The notes: generated by a model from the sequence alone, not told the origin. Shown: positions 6,808 to 14,757, numbered from the stretch's first letter. The stretch: 16,011 nucleotides of DNA from Saprospiraceae bacterium (GCA_020852155.1 JADZBJ010000007.1:1-16011); one strand, 5' to 3'. Numbers and translations: made by a program.

Positions 6808-9522
6808 TTACTGCTTGACAAAGCGTGAAATAAGTGTTTTTGCCCCAATATTACATTTTACAACATAACATCCCGGAGGCCAGTTGGCAATGTCGGTAAC
6901 GTTCATTTTTTCTGACAAGCCAGCATGCTGTTCCCGGAAAACACGACCGGAAGCATCCATAATGGTTAAGGCCGTGGGCGGTGCGTCGTAAGCAGAAAAA
7001 TCAAGCGTAAGGTGGTCGTTGCAAGGGTTCGGGAGGGCCAAAAGAGCAGATTCGATTGAATTCTCTTTCACACCGGAAAAAGGCAATCCGGAGAAGTACC
7101 GCGTTACGCCGAAGTCAATATCAGTGGCTTGCCTGACACTTCCCGCAGCGATGATTTTGCCGTTGGGCTGAAGCGCCACAGATTTAAAATCGGCATAACC
7201 GTAACCGAAATCTTTCAAAACAATACCATTTTGTCCGAAAGTTGCATCAAAAGTCCCGTCGGGCATCAAACGCGCGAGCATCATTTTTTGAACAGTCGAG
7301 GTCGCGGATTTTCCGATACCGAGAATCTTGCCGTCGGGTTGCAGAAACAAACCTTTGCAGTAGGTTGAAATACCGACAGACGCCGGATAGATGACGCGGC
7401 CGTTGCTACCGAAAGTATTATCAACGCCGCTGCCGTCTGCTTTAAGCCGCAGAAGACCAAAATCGAGGTAGAAATTCGCATTGGCTGCATCACCACTCAG
7501 CAGAATTTTTCCGTCGGGTTGTATTGCCATCGTCGCCGGATAGAAATTGTAATCGCCGTAGTCAATACTCACTTTCCCATCGCCGCTAAAAGTGTTGTCC
7601 AATTGCCCGTTGGGTTTGAGTCGAACAAAAGCCACATTGGAGTAATTGACTGATCCGCCCAGGATAATTTTTCCGTCGGGCAGTAAACCCAGGCCTACGC
7701 AGAGGCTGTAATCGCCGTTGGCGCCAACTGTAACGGTAACAGTACCCATACTTCCAAAACTGGCGTCCAGGTTACCGTTTTCAAGCAACCTTTTCACAAA
7801 ATATTGTCGGTTGTTGAGGGTTCCAGCCACCAAAATTTTACCGTCAGGCTGTAATGCAAGGCCTGCAAACCTGAATATGTCGCCTGTAATGGCTGTTTTT
7901 CCGCCGCCGCCGAATGTAAAGTCGTCGGAGCCATCTTCATCAAAGCGAACGATGTACAAACCATAGTCGCCTGCGTATTCATGCGCGATAGCAGTCAGAA
8001 TTTTTCCATTGGGTTGCTGCAAAACAGCATGCGCGTAATTGGACGTTCCATTCGGGATAAGGGTGTAAGTTCTCACGCCGTTTGTTCCGAAGTCAGGGTC
8101 GAGATTGCCGTCCGTTAAATAACGTGCAAGCGTTGTTTTTTTATCAAAATAGTTGCTGTATGTGTCACCGATGACCAGAATTTTGCCATCATTTTGAACA
8201 GACATATCCTTTAAGTCATCGTCGCCGCCGTCAAACCAGGCAGTGACGTAGCCGCTAGTGCCGAACGTGTTATCTTTTTGCCCGTTGGGCAACAATCTGG
8301 CGGCTTTGAATACATTGTGCACCAGCGTAATGTTGTCAGGAATGGCGGCGATGATTTTGCCGTCAGGTTGCATGGCGAATCCCATGGGCACTTCGCCGCT
8401 GCCGTTGAATCCTGCAATGATGCTGGCGCCCGGATAGTTGTTGTCAATCGTTCCATTGGGCAAAAAACGAAGCAGCGCGGCGTGTTCTGAAAAGTCGTCA
8501 AAAAATCCGCCAACCAGTATGCTGCCATCGGCTTGAAGCAAAAGGCCATGAACATCTGTTATGCCGTTGTTTTCAACCACGCCATTCGTTCCAAAATCAT
8601 TATCAGGACTTCCGTCAGGCATAAAGCGATAAAGCGCCATACCATCGGCGGGCTCGTCAAATTTGTTGGCGGCTACAAGTAATCTTCCGTCGGGCTGAAC
8701 CTGGATGCTGCGACCTGTACCACCACCATCACCTATTTCAATAGGCCAAATTGACAATCCATAAACGCCAAAAGTGGAGTCTGGTCTGCCACCCGGCAAC
8801 AATCGGCCCATCGCGATATTTCCGCCACCTCTACCGCCCGTGACCAAAATCTTCCCGTCGGGCTGTAGGGCAAGCGCCCCGGATGTGCCGTAATAGTTAG
8901 CTGTTTGGGATAAAAACTGTCCATAGCCGTTAAAGCCAAATTGATTCTCGAAAGTACCATCGGGCAAATATTTAACCACGCAGAAGTGACTTAACGGACC
9001 ATTTCCGTTAAAGCCTGCGACCAGCACGCTACCGTCTGAAAGCGGCAAAATGTCGCTGGAGTAGGTTTGTTGATTGGGATCAATGTCAAGGGGCTGCGTG
9101 TGATAAGTCAGGTCTTCAGAGCCGTCAGCATTCAGGCGCGATACCTGCATGCCCCGGTAGTGCATCACCAGTATTTTGCCATCGGGCAGGGATTTGATTT
9201 TTCTTGCTTTCCAGTGGCTAAATACCGCAATGCCCTGATCGCCAAAATCGAGATCAGGGCTGCCATCAGCATGAAAACGCGTGACCATGAAAGGCTCCAG
9301 AATGCCGGGTTTTGCTTCGCCGCCAATGATGATTTTACCATCCGGCGCTACATCAGTTGTGAAGGCCCAGCCTGCGGATGCCGATCCTCGATCAAGCGTG
9401 CTTAGGCCATTAATACCAAAGGCGGCGTCTGGACTACCGTTTTGAGCAAATATTGAAAATAAGTGACAGGAAAAAATGCAAAGAAGGAGGAATACTCGCG
9501 GGGAGGTTGAATTGGTTTTCAT
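6808..9522 (-). CDS. Delta-60 repeat beta-propeller protein with T9SS sorting domain
   Basis: Encodes 904 residues. Residues 1-26 form a signal peptide (FLLLCIFSCHLFSIFAQ). The body consists of about fourteen Delta-60 (DUF5122-type) repeats of roughly 50-60 residues, each with the core LQPDGKILVAG or a close variant and a preceding DxxFGxxG-type element, for example ADGSPDLDFGDQG; such repeats fold as beta-propeller blades. The final 80 residues (LALPNPCNDHLTLDF ... GCYVVKCNIGAKTLISRFVKQ) are a T9SS type A sorting domain. The product is therefore predicted to be exported across the outer membrane and attached to or released from the cell surface. Its ligand or substrate is unknown. The gene stands alone: convergent with the YndJ-like gene and divergent from the Cas6-like gene. 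Confidence 0.93.
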   Translation of the reverse strand: MKTNSTSPRVFLLLCIFSCHLFSIFAQNGSPDAAFGINGLSTLDRGSASAGWAFTTDVAPDGKIIIGGEAKPGILEPFMVTRFHADGSPDLDFGDQGIAVFSHWKARKIKSLPDGKILVMHYRGMQVSRLNADGSEDLTYHTQPLDIDPNQQTYSSDILPLSDGSVLVAGFNGNGPLSHFCVVKYLPDGTFENQFGFNGYGQFLSQTANYYGTSGALALQPDGKILVTGGRGGGNIAMGRLLPGGRPDSTFGVYGLSIWPIEIGDGGGTGRSIQVQPDGRLLVAANKFDEPADGMALYRFMPDGSPDNDFGTNGVVENNGITDVHGLLLQADGSILVGGFFDDFSEHAALLRFLPNGTIDNNYPGASIIAGFNGSGEVPMGFAMQPDGKIIAAIPDNITLVHNVFKAARLLPNGQKDNTFGTSGYVTAWFDGGDDDLKDMSVQNDGKILVIGDTYSNYFDKKTTLARYLTDGNLDPDFGTNGVRTYTLIPNGTSNYAHAVLQQPNGKILTAIAHEYAGDYGLYIVRFDEDGSDDFTFGGGGKTAITGDIFRFAGLALQPDGKILVAGTLNNRQYFVKRLLENGNLDASFGSMGTVTVTVGANGDYSLCVGLGLLPDGKIILGGSVNYSNVAFVRLKPNGQLDNTFSGDGKVSIDYGDYNFYPATMAIQPDGKILLSGDAANANFYLDFGLLRLKADGSGVDNTFGSNGRVIYPASVGISTYCKGLFLQPDGKILGIGKSATSTVQKMMLARLMPDGTFDATFGQNGIVLKDFGYGYADFKSVALQPNGKIIAAGSVRQATDIDFGVTRYFSGLPFSGVKENSIESALLALPNPCNDHLTLDFSAYDAPPTALTIMDASGRVFREQHAGLSEKMNVTDIANWPPGCYVVKCNIGAKTLISRFVKQ

Positions 9523-9673
9523 TACAATTTTGAAATTGGGTTAAACAATTACCTTTAAACGCCATTGATTACAAAATCGTTTCGTACCCGTTGAAAATTT
9601 TTTTGTTTTTCCAAATCAAACAGTGTTGATTATCAAGCCCGAAAGAGAATTGTTTGCTGTTTCGTTAATTCAC

Positions 9674-9706
9674 TTTAGATCATTTTAAAACAATTTTCTA
9701 CCTTTC
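9674..9706 (+). promoter_or_regulatory. Candidate promoter of the Cas6-like gene
   Basis: TACCTTTC at 9699-9706 is one base from the Bacteroidota -7 consensus TAnnTTTG, with TTTA at 9674-9677 near the expected place for TTTG (21 bp apart). The leader to the ATG at 9762 would be about 50 nt. The surrounding divergent gap (9523-9761) is AT-rich and shows no other clear feature. Confidence 0.4.
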
Positions 9707-9761
9707 GCCCGCTTTCTTGCAAATTCGACCTAATCTTCTTTTAATCATACCAGAATTAATC

Positions 9762-10634
9762 ATGCGAATTCAATTCAGTTTGACCTGCCAAAAGGGTACA
9801 GTCATACCGATAAATTACCAGACCGAGATTTCCACCTGGATATTCGAGGCCCTTTCAAAAGCCGGCGCCGATTTCTCTGAATGGGTGGCGCGCAAAGGGT
9901 TTGATGTCCAGCGCCGCGACTTCAGGTTTTTTACTTTTAGTCCGCTTGGTATTTTCCCATACGAAATGATACAGGAGCGCCAGGAATTCAGGCTGCTGGG
10001 GCATCAGGTCAAAATTGTGATCTCACTTTATGTAGATCCCACCTACGAACAACATATTATCAGTTTGTTCAGGCACACGCCGCTTATGCTGGGGCATTTG
10101 AACGGACAACCGGCCCGGTTCGATGTCAAACACTGGCAAGTATTGGAGCGCCCAGGGTTTACAGAAACGATGCAATTCAAGTCGGTTTCGCCGATATGTG
10201 TTTCCACCACATCGGAAGTCAAGCCAGCCAATCCATTTCTGATGCCGGAAAGCGAACTTTACGATGTAAGTTTCTTTACTCATGCCGTACGCCGTTTCAA
10301 GGCGGCAGCCCAATACAAATCACTGGCTGAAAAACTATTGTTGGACCCTTCTTTTGCCATGCATTTCAGGATGTTCGGGCAGTCCAAATCACGCCTGATT
10401 CACCTCAAGCCAGGTTACAGCGAATACAGCCAAATAAGGGGTTTTGTCTATGAATTTGAGGCCGCCATGCCTGTTCATCTCCTCGAATTTTGTTACTATG
10501 CCGGTTTTGGTGAGCAATCTCACCTGGGTTTTGGCTTCGTTGACCTGCGTCAGTCGCAAGGCCTGATGGAAGGCGGGAAGGCGCGCAGCGGAGACAATGC
10601 TCCGAGGAATCACGGCAATCACCAGAATAAGTGA
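9762..10634 (+). CDS. cas6: Cas6-family CRISPR RNA endoribonuclease, isolated, lacking usual His
   Basis: Encodes 290 residues from the ATG at 9762; an upstream in-frame ATG at 9717 would add 15 residues within the promoter-like region. The N-terminus MRIQFSLTCQ...IPINYQTEISTWIFEAL and the DFRFFTFSPL segment are typical of Cas6, as is the C-terminal glycine-rich loop AGFGEQSHLGFGFVDL (residues 247-262). Cas6 proteins have two ferredoxin-like folds and cut pre-crRNA at the repeat stem. In many members a catalytic His lies in an LHxxGY context after the first helix; the matching WVARKGF here has Ala43 at that position, so activity may be lost or use other residues. No other cas gene or CRISPR array is in the window. 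The polar tail after residue 265 looks family-atypical. A small lipoprotein gene follows after 32 bp. Confidence 0.85.
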   Translation: MRIQFSLTCQKGTVIPINYQTEISTWIFEALSKAGADFSEWVARKGFDVQRRDFRFFTFSPLGIFPYEMIQERQEFRLLGHQVKIVISLYVDPTYEQHIISLFRHTPLMLGHLNGQPARFDVKHWQVLERPGFTETMQFKSVSPICVSTTSEVKPANPFLMPESELYDVSFFTHAVRRFKAAAQYKSLAEKLLLDPSFAMHFRMFGQSKSRLIHLKPGYSEYSQIRGFVYEFEAAMPVHLLEFCYYAGFGEQSHLGFGFVDLRQSQGLMEGGKARSGDNAPRNHGNHQNK

Positions 10635-10666
10635 TTGAAAATCAACGAAAATTGATTTATTATATC

Positions 10667-11047
10667 ATGAGAAAACTTGCCCTGATTCTTTGTTTAGTGC
10701 CTATTGCCTTGTTGACTGCGTGTGATAATGAAGCAGAAAAAAATCAGCAACGAAAAGAATGGCTGAGCGGGCACTGGGAATTACAAGAGGCCATGCGCAA
10801 TGACAAACCTACCCTGACATTGTCGGGTACGTTCTTCGATTTTGGCGCCGATGGCCAGATGACCACCAACTTGCCCCTGAGCGAACAGGACAGTACAGTG
10901 ACTACCTACGAATTAACGCCCAAAACCATTCAGCAGCAGGGAGATTTTCCGCTGACCTATGAGATTATCCAACTTTCGCAAACGGATCTCTCTCTAAAGA
11001 CCGAAATTCAGGGCATGGTCTTTAACCTGAAATTCAAAAAACAATAG
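10667..11047 (+). CDS. Small lipocalin-like lipoprotein
   Basis: Encodes 126 residues from the ATG at 10667. The N-terminus MRKLALILCLVPIALLTAC is a classic lipoprotein signal with Cys19 in an LTAC lipobox; an upstream in-frame ATG at 10631 would add 12 residues and is less likely. The mature part begins with a charged spacer (DNEAEKNQQRKEWL) then the pattern GHWELQEA, FFDFGADGQM, TYELTPKTI, LTYEIIQLSQTDLSLKTEI, which resembles lipocalin-like proteins of Bacteroidota (strand-turn-strand with W near the start). It lies 32 bp below the Cas6-like gene on the same strand; a weak 7-bp inverted repeat (AAATCAA at 10639, TTGATTT at 10652) is in between. No functional link to Cas6 is evident. Confidence 0.72.
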   Translation: MRKLALILCLVPIALLTACDNEAEKNQQRKEWLSGHWELQEAMRNDKPTLTLSGTFFDFGADGQMTTNLPLSEQDSTVTTYELTPKTIQQQGDFPLTYEIIQLSQTDLSLKTEIQGMVFNLKFKKQ

Positions 11048-11064
11048 ACTTGAGTGGGCGGGTG

Positions 11065-11139
11065 TTTGGTTATTTGTGGATTTGGTTATTTGTTTATTTG
11101 ATAAAATCTGTGTGAAAACCAAATCCACAAATAACCAAA
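11065..11139. repeat. Perfect 23-bp inverted repeat after the lipoprotein gene
   Basis: The arms at 11065-11087 (starting TTTGGTTATTTGTGGATTTG) and 11117-11139 are exact reverse complements separated by 29 bp. The left arm is itself made of repeated TTTGGTTATTTG words and runs into the 18-bp sequence (11079-11096) that is identical to 4394-4411. It lies 17 bp after the lipoprotein stop in a convergent gap. It could fold as a long hairpin terminator, but the stem is AT-rich and a clear T-run is absent, so a dispersed repeat is also possible. Confidence 0.75.
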
Positions 11140-11144
11140 TCTGC

Positions 11145-11183
11145 GTTAGATCATGTCTTGAACAAACCGAGGCATGATCTAAC
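11145..11183 (-). terminator. Hairpin at the 3' end of the histone deacetylase-family gene
   Basis: GTTAGATCATG (11145-11155) and CATGATCTAAC (11173-11183) form a perfect 11-bp stem with a 17-nt loop, and the right arm contains the TAG stop (11179-11181) of the minus-strand gene. Position suggests a terminator or mRNA 3'-end stabiliser; a following T-run is lacking on the minus strand. Confidence 0.5.
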
Positions 11184-12081
11184 CCCACATGGAAATTGCC
11201 GTTCTGAAGGTATTGCAATGCGCTTCAACGATATCCGTCAAACGGGGCGAGTAACCGCCACCCATACTGACCGCTACCGGAATGTTGTGTTGCTTACAAA
11301 GCGACAGTACAACCCGATCACGTTCTTCGCAGGCACGGCGATCCAGTTTTAACCGGCCCAGTTTGTCCGTTTCCAGCACATCTACACCGCTTTGGTAAAA
11401 CACAAATTCGGGTTGCACTGCATCTATCAGCCCTGGCAGTGTCTCATTCAAAATTTTCAGATACGCTGTACCTTCAATGCCATCCGGCAATTCAATATCC
11501 AGGTCTGATTTTTCCTTGCGCAACGGATAATTTTTTGCACCGTGCATCGAAAAAGTGAACACCCGATCTTCGTTTTCAAAAATTTTTGCCGTTCCGTTTC
11601 CCTGGTGTACATCCAGGTCAACAATCAGAATTTTATGAACTAACCCTTTGTTTAACAGGTAGTTGGATGCTACGGCCTGATCGTTGAGGCAACAGAAACC
11701 TTCACCGCGATCCGCAAATGCATGATGCGTGCCACCGGCGATGTTCAGGGCGCAACCGTATTGCAGGGCAAACTCGGCGCATTGGATTGTACCCGCTGAA
11801 ATATGACGCCCGCGTTCGATGAATTTGGGCGTAATCGGAAATCCAATCAGTCGTTGTTCTTTGTCGCTCAAGCGCGCTTCGATCAACTTGTCCCAGTAAG
11901 TACGGGTGTGCGTCAGCAATGCCAGTTCTTCTTTCAGCAGATCGGGATGAAAAAAATTGTCCTCCTTCACCGAACCTTCATAAAGCAGTTGTTCGGCAAT
12001 CAGTTCGTATTTGACCATCGGAAACCGATGTCCTTCAGGCAATTCGTAACGATAAATGGGTGAGTAGGCAATTTTCAACAT
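11179..12081 (-). CDS. Histone deacetylase-superfamily amidohydrolase
   Basis: Encodes 300 residues, a normal size for bacterial single-domain members. The zinc-hydrolase signature is complete: GGTHHAF with His119-His120, GFCCLNDQAVA, DLDVHQGNGT with zinc ligands Asp157 and His159, YQSGVDVLETDKLGRL with Asp234, and MGGGYS with the transition-state Tyr277. The sequence resembles the class IV (HDAC11-like) group by the overall pattern. Bacteria lack histones of the usual kind, so the likely substrates are acetylated lysines, acetylpolyamines or fatty-acylated groups; the true substrate is not known. The gene lies 6 bp after the SRPBCC gene, so the two are probably co-transcribed from 12558 leftwards. 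Its ATG at 12081 (MLKIAYSPIY) is the natural start. Confidence 0.95.
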   Translation of the reverse strand: MLKIAYSPIYRYELPEGHRFPMVKYELIAEQLLYEGSVKEDNFFHPDLLKEELALLTHTRTYWDKLIEARLSDKEQRLIGFPITPKFIERGRHISAGTIQCAEFALQYGCALNIAGGTHHAFADRGEGFCCLNDQAVASNYLLNKGLVHKILIVDLDVHQGNGTAKIFENEDRVFTFSMHGAKNYPLRKEKSDLDIELPDGIEGTAYLKILNETLPGLIDAVQPEFVFYQSGVDVLETDKLGRLKLDRRACEERDRVVLSLCKQHNIPVAVSMGGGYSPRLTDIVEAHCNTFRTAISMWG

Positions 12082-12087
12082 GCGGCA

Positions 12088-12558
12088 TTAGGGCATTTTT
12101 CCGAACATTTTTTCCAAAACCTGAAAGCGATAATCAAAAATGTGTTGCAGTTGACGCTTGACAAACAACACATGCGCCAGATCGCCCAATGGTCCTAGCG
12201 GAATTTTGTAATGCACCAAATCAGTCATTTCCACGCCGCCGGGAATGGACTTGAAATGATGTTGATGATGCCACAAGGCGTACGGGCCAAAGCGTTGCTC
12301 GTCAACAAAAAATTTCTGGTGTTCGACATGCGTAATTTCGGTCATCCAGTACATCGGTATGCCCAGGACAGGCTTGACCGTGTATTCGATGATTTGACCT
12401 GCGTGCATGCTTTGCAGATACTTCGGATCAGTTTTCACGACAAAGCCCATTTGGGCTGGTGTGATGCGCTCCAGATTCAGCGGCGAAGAAAAAAAATCCC
12501 AGGCTTGCTCCAGCGTGAGCGGCAGTTTTTGAATGCGTTCGAGTTGATAGACGGCCAT
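12088..12558 (-). CDS. SRPBCC-superfamily ligand-binding protein
   Basis: Encodes 156 residues from the ATG at 12558 (MAVYQLERIQ); an in-frame ATG at 12579 would add seven residues. The pattern QKLPLTLEQAWDFFSSPLNLERITPAQMGF near the start and the strand-rich middle (IIEYTVKPVLGIPMYWMTEI, FFVDEQRFGPYALWHHQHHF) with a long C-terminal helix are typical of SRPBCC proteins of the START/polyketide-cyclase-like fold. Relatives are sometimes annotated as cell-division inhibitors because they occur fused to SDR epimerase domains; that does not define the function here. The ligand is unknown. It is the first gene of a likely two-gene operon with the deacetylase-family enzyme. Confidence 0.85.
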   Translation of the reverse strand: MAVYQLERIQKLPLTLEQAWDFFSSPLNLERITPAQMGFVVKTDPKYLQSMHAGQIIEYTVKPVLGIPMYWMTEITHVEHQKFFVDEQRFGPYALWHHQHHFKSIPGGVEMTDLVHYKIPLGPLGDLAHVLFVKRQLQHIFDYRFQVLEKMFGKMP

Positions 12559-12610
12559 GTTGCTATTTTGGGAAAACAAACAATTATTGGTTTGAAGGGT
12601 TCATTTTTTA

Positions 12611-12634
12611 AAAAGTGTTGGTGAAGACACTTTT
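12611..12634. promoter_or_regulatory. 8-bp inverted repeat in divergent promoter region
   Basis: AAAAGTGT and ACACTTTT are perfect inverted arms with an 8-nt spacer, located between the divergent SRPBCC and malic enzyme genes, upstream of the malic enzyme promoter candidate. It could be an operator shared by both genes or a chance hairpin. Confidence 0.3.
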
Positions 12635-12653
12635 CGCTTTAATAAAAAATCAA

Positions 12654-12685
12654 TTTGAAAGGTCTCGGATTTCCTGCTACTTTCG
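12654..12685 (+). promoter_or_regulatory. Candidate promoter of the malic enzyme operon
   Basis: TTTG at 12654-12657, 20 bp gap, then TACTTTCG at 12678-12685, matching the Bacteroidota pattern TTTG-N19-21-TAnnTTTG with one mismatch. Transcription from here would leave a leader of about 70 nt to the ATG at 12763, and it argues against translation from the upstream in-frame ATG at 12655. Confidence 0.55.
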
Positions 12686-12762
12686 CCGCGCTTTTCACAA
12701 GTTCATTTGAAATGTGTCCCTGTCGTCGTTGTCCGGGACTACTTGAATCCGTACAGAAACTC

Positions 12763-13947
12763 ATGTCAAAAAAAGACTACTACAAAGAGGCGCTCGCGTT
12801 ACACGAAAAGTATCGTGGTAAAATCAGTATCGTTTCCAAAGTGCCAGTCAACACAAAAGACGATTTATCAACGGTTTATTCACCGGGTGTTGCAGCCCCT
12901 TGCAAGGCCATCGAAGCCAATCCTGAAGACGCTTATAAATACACCATTAAAGGCAATACAGTAGCCGTTGTCACCGACGGAAGCGCTGTTCTGGGACTGG
13001 GCAATATTGGCGCTTTGGCGTCTATTCCGGTGATGGAAGGCAAGTGCATGTTGTTCAAAAAATTCGCAGGCATAGACGCCATTCCGATTTGTCTGGATAC
13101 GCAGGACGTGGACGAAATCGTGAAGACAGTCCGCTATCTGGCGCCGATTCTGGGCGGAGTAAACCTCGAAGACATTGCTGCCCCGCATTGTTTTGAAGTA
13201 GAACAAAGACTTCAGGACCTGGGCATTCCTGTTTTTCATGACGACCAGCACGGCACGGCAGTTGTTGCCCTCGCGGCATTGATTAATGCTTCAAAAGTGG
13301 TCGGAAAATCACTGAATGACATGAAAATCGTATTGAATGGCGCTGGCTCAGCTGGTATCGCCATTGCAAAACTGCTGACAGGCTTCGGCGTAAAACGCCC
13401 TAAAGTGAAAGTAAAAAATGTGATTTTATGCGATCGCAAAGGCGTTATTTACAAAGACCGCGACAACCTGACCGACGCCAAGAGAGACGCGCTGAAATTC
13501 ACCAATCCACACAATATCAAAGGGAAAGTTTATGATGCGCTTCATGGCGCTGATGTATTCATTGGCGTGAGCGAGGCTGAATTATTGACCGCCGATCATA
13601 TTCGCACCATGGCTCAGGATTCCATTGTATTGGCCCTGGCTAATCCGACTCCTGAAATCATGCCCGATGAGGCGCACAAGGGAGGAGCAGCCATTGTAGG
13701 TACTGGTCGCAGCGATTTGCCGAATCAGGTGAATAACGTGCTGGGCTTCCCTGGTATTTTCAGGGGAGCGCTGGATGCCCGCGCGCCGCGTATCACCATT
13801 GAGATGAAAATGGCGGCAGCCATTGCTATTGCCAAATGTGTTGCCAAGCCTAACCGGGGACACATCATTCCTTCGTCGCTGGATAAAAAAGTGGCTAAAA
13901 AAGTGGCCAAAGCAGTTTATAAAGTTGCTAAAGCATCATCAAAATGA
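12763..13947 (+). CDS. Malic enzyme (malate dehydrogenase, decarboxylating), short form
   Basis: Encodes 394 residues. It catalyses oxidative decarboxylation of malate to pyruvate with NAD(P), linking the TCA cycle to pyruvate and supplying reducing power. Visible motifs are YSPGVAAPC with Tyr39, TDGSAVLGLGNIG, MEGK with the catalytic Lys94, FAGIDAIPICLD, NLEDIAAPHCFE with metal ligands near Glu136-Asp137, VFHDDQHGTA with Asp160-Asp161, and the Rossmann motif NGAGSAG (192-198). The start at 12763 (MSKKDYYKEAL) fits the family; the upstream extension to 12655 encodes an unrelated-looking Cys-rich stretch. Many Gram-negative enzymes of this type have a C-terminal phosphotransacetylase-like domain; it is absent here and no second domain follows. 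A Lys/Ala-rich tail ends the protein. Its stop overlaps the next start (ATGA), implying translational coupling with the EAD11 protein. Cofactor preference cannot be judged by eye. Confidence 0.95.
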   Translation: MSKKDYYKEALALHEKYRGKISIVSKVPVNTKDDLSTVYSPGVAAPCKAIEANPEDAYKYTIKGNTVAVVTDGSAVLGLGNIGALASIPVMEGKCMLFKKFAGIDAIPICLDTQDVDEIVKTVRYLAPILGGVNLEDIAAPHCFEVEQRLQDLGIPVFHDDQHGTAVVALAALINASKVVGKSLNDMKIVLNGAGSAGIAIAKLLTGFGVKRPKVKVKNVILCDRKGVIYKDRDNLTDAKRDALKFTNPHNIKGKVYDALHGADVFIGVSEAELLTADHIRTMAQDSIVLALANPTPEIMPDEAHKGGAAIVGTGRSDLPNQVNNVLGFPGIFRGALDARAPRITIEMKMAAAIAIAKCVAKPNRGHIIPSSLDKKVAKKVAKAVYKVAKASSK

Positions 13948-14729
13948 ATACAGTATCCCAACAAATCGAGCAATTAGTCGCATCCGGCGAGACTGAAGCC
14001 GCTATTGAAACCCTGACGCAATGGGCGAGGCAACAGCCCAATGCAGAATGGATTCGTCAATGTGTACTGGTGCGTGGACGTTGGGAAAAACTACAGCGCG
14101 ACATGATCACAGGCATCGCTGATGACGACGATGCTCGACAGGAAACAAATCAGATTAACGTTGCCATTCTTAATCTGGTCAATCCGCCGCAGCCGCCTGT
14201 AAGTCCCGATTCAGTATCACCCAAAAAATCGGGGCCATCGCCACTGATCTGGTTGCTGATAGCGACCATCTTTGCGCTGATTGGCGTGGTGTTTTTTGTC
14301 TTGAATGATAAAAAAGCAGACGAAAAATCGGTCCAAACGGCTTCCCGGACGGCTCCTGCCAAGGCTGCCAGCGGCGCCGTTTCATGGCCTAAAGGCAAAA
14401 AGGCAAGCCTGAGTGTCGTTAATGCCGTCATGCAATATGAAATCCTTGAGGCGGCATTGCAGGACTTTAACCCCGACCAGCATCGTTTGGTATTGAATAT
14501 CCGCTGCACCAATGGCCGCGATTACGATTCCAATTTTTGGGATGATACTTTTCGCTTTGAATTGCCTGATGGAACTAATATCGCTCCATCCAGCGGCCTG
14601 AATGAAATTGTTCCCGGACATAGCGCCAAGACAGGCGAAGTCGTTTTTTTGATCCCTCAAAATACGACACAAGGCACACTGCAAATCAGTGTCGCCGGCC
14701 AAAAAACAAAGTTGCCCGTCGAGTTTTAA
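13944..14729 (+). CDS. EAD11 domain - transmembrane - beta-sandwich protein
   Basis: Encodes 261 residues. Residues 1-79 resemble effector-associated domain 11: IEQLVASGETEAAIETL, a helix with VLVRGRWEKLQRDMITG and ETNQINVAILNLV, an all-helical adaptor that in other proteins brings effectors of bacterial conflict systems to partners with the same domain. A Pro/Ser-rich linker (80-99) leads to one membrane helix (about 101-120), then a Lys/Ala-rich spacer, and a C-terminal beta-rich region (about 155-261) with LVLNIRCTNGRDYDSNFWDDTFRFELPDG-type features and VPGHSAKTGEVVFLIP that look like a DUF4352/Ig-like fold. Topology is probably N-inside, with the sandwich in the periplasm. The gene overlaps malic enzyme by 4 bp. 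No protease, nuclease or NTPase partner with an EAD is in the window, so its role is unknown; the family call is by eye. Confidence 0.72.
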   Translation: MNTVSQQIEQLVASGETEAAIETLTQWARQQPNAEWIRQCVLVRGRWEKLQRDMITGIADDDDARQETNQINVAILNLVNPPQPPVSPDSVSPKKSGPSPLIWLLIATIFALIGVVFFVLNDKKADEKSVQTASRTAPAKAASGAVSWPKGKKASLSVVNAVMQYEILEAALQDFNPDQHRLVLNIRCTNGRDYDSNFWDDTFRFELPDGTNIAPSSGLNEIVPGHSAKTGEVVFLIPQNTTQGTLQISVAGQKTKLPVEF

Positions 14730-14746
14730 ACTGACGGGCAACTTTT
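14711..14746 (+). terminator. Intrinsic terminator of the malic enzyme-EAD11 operon
   Basis: GTTGCCCGTC (14711-14720) pairs perfectly with GACGGGCAAC (14733-14742); the stem extends inward through AGTTT/AAACT with one bulged G, and TTTT follows at 14743-14746. The stop codon TAA (14727-14729) is in the loop region. Confidence 0.8.
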
Positions 14747-14757
14747 GGTAGTTTAAA

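Noticed and set aside
12655..12762. 36-residue N-terminal extension of malic enzyme
   Set aside because: The stretch overlaps the best promoter match, encodes an unrelated Cys-rich sequence, and the family start fits the ATG at 12763.
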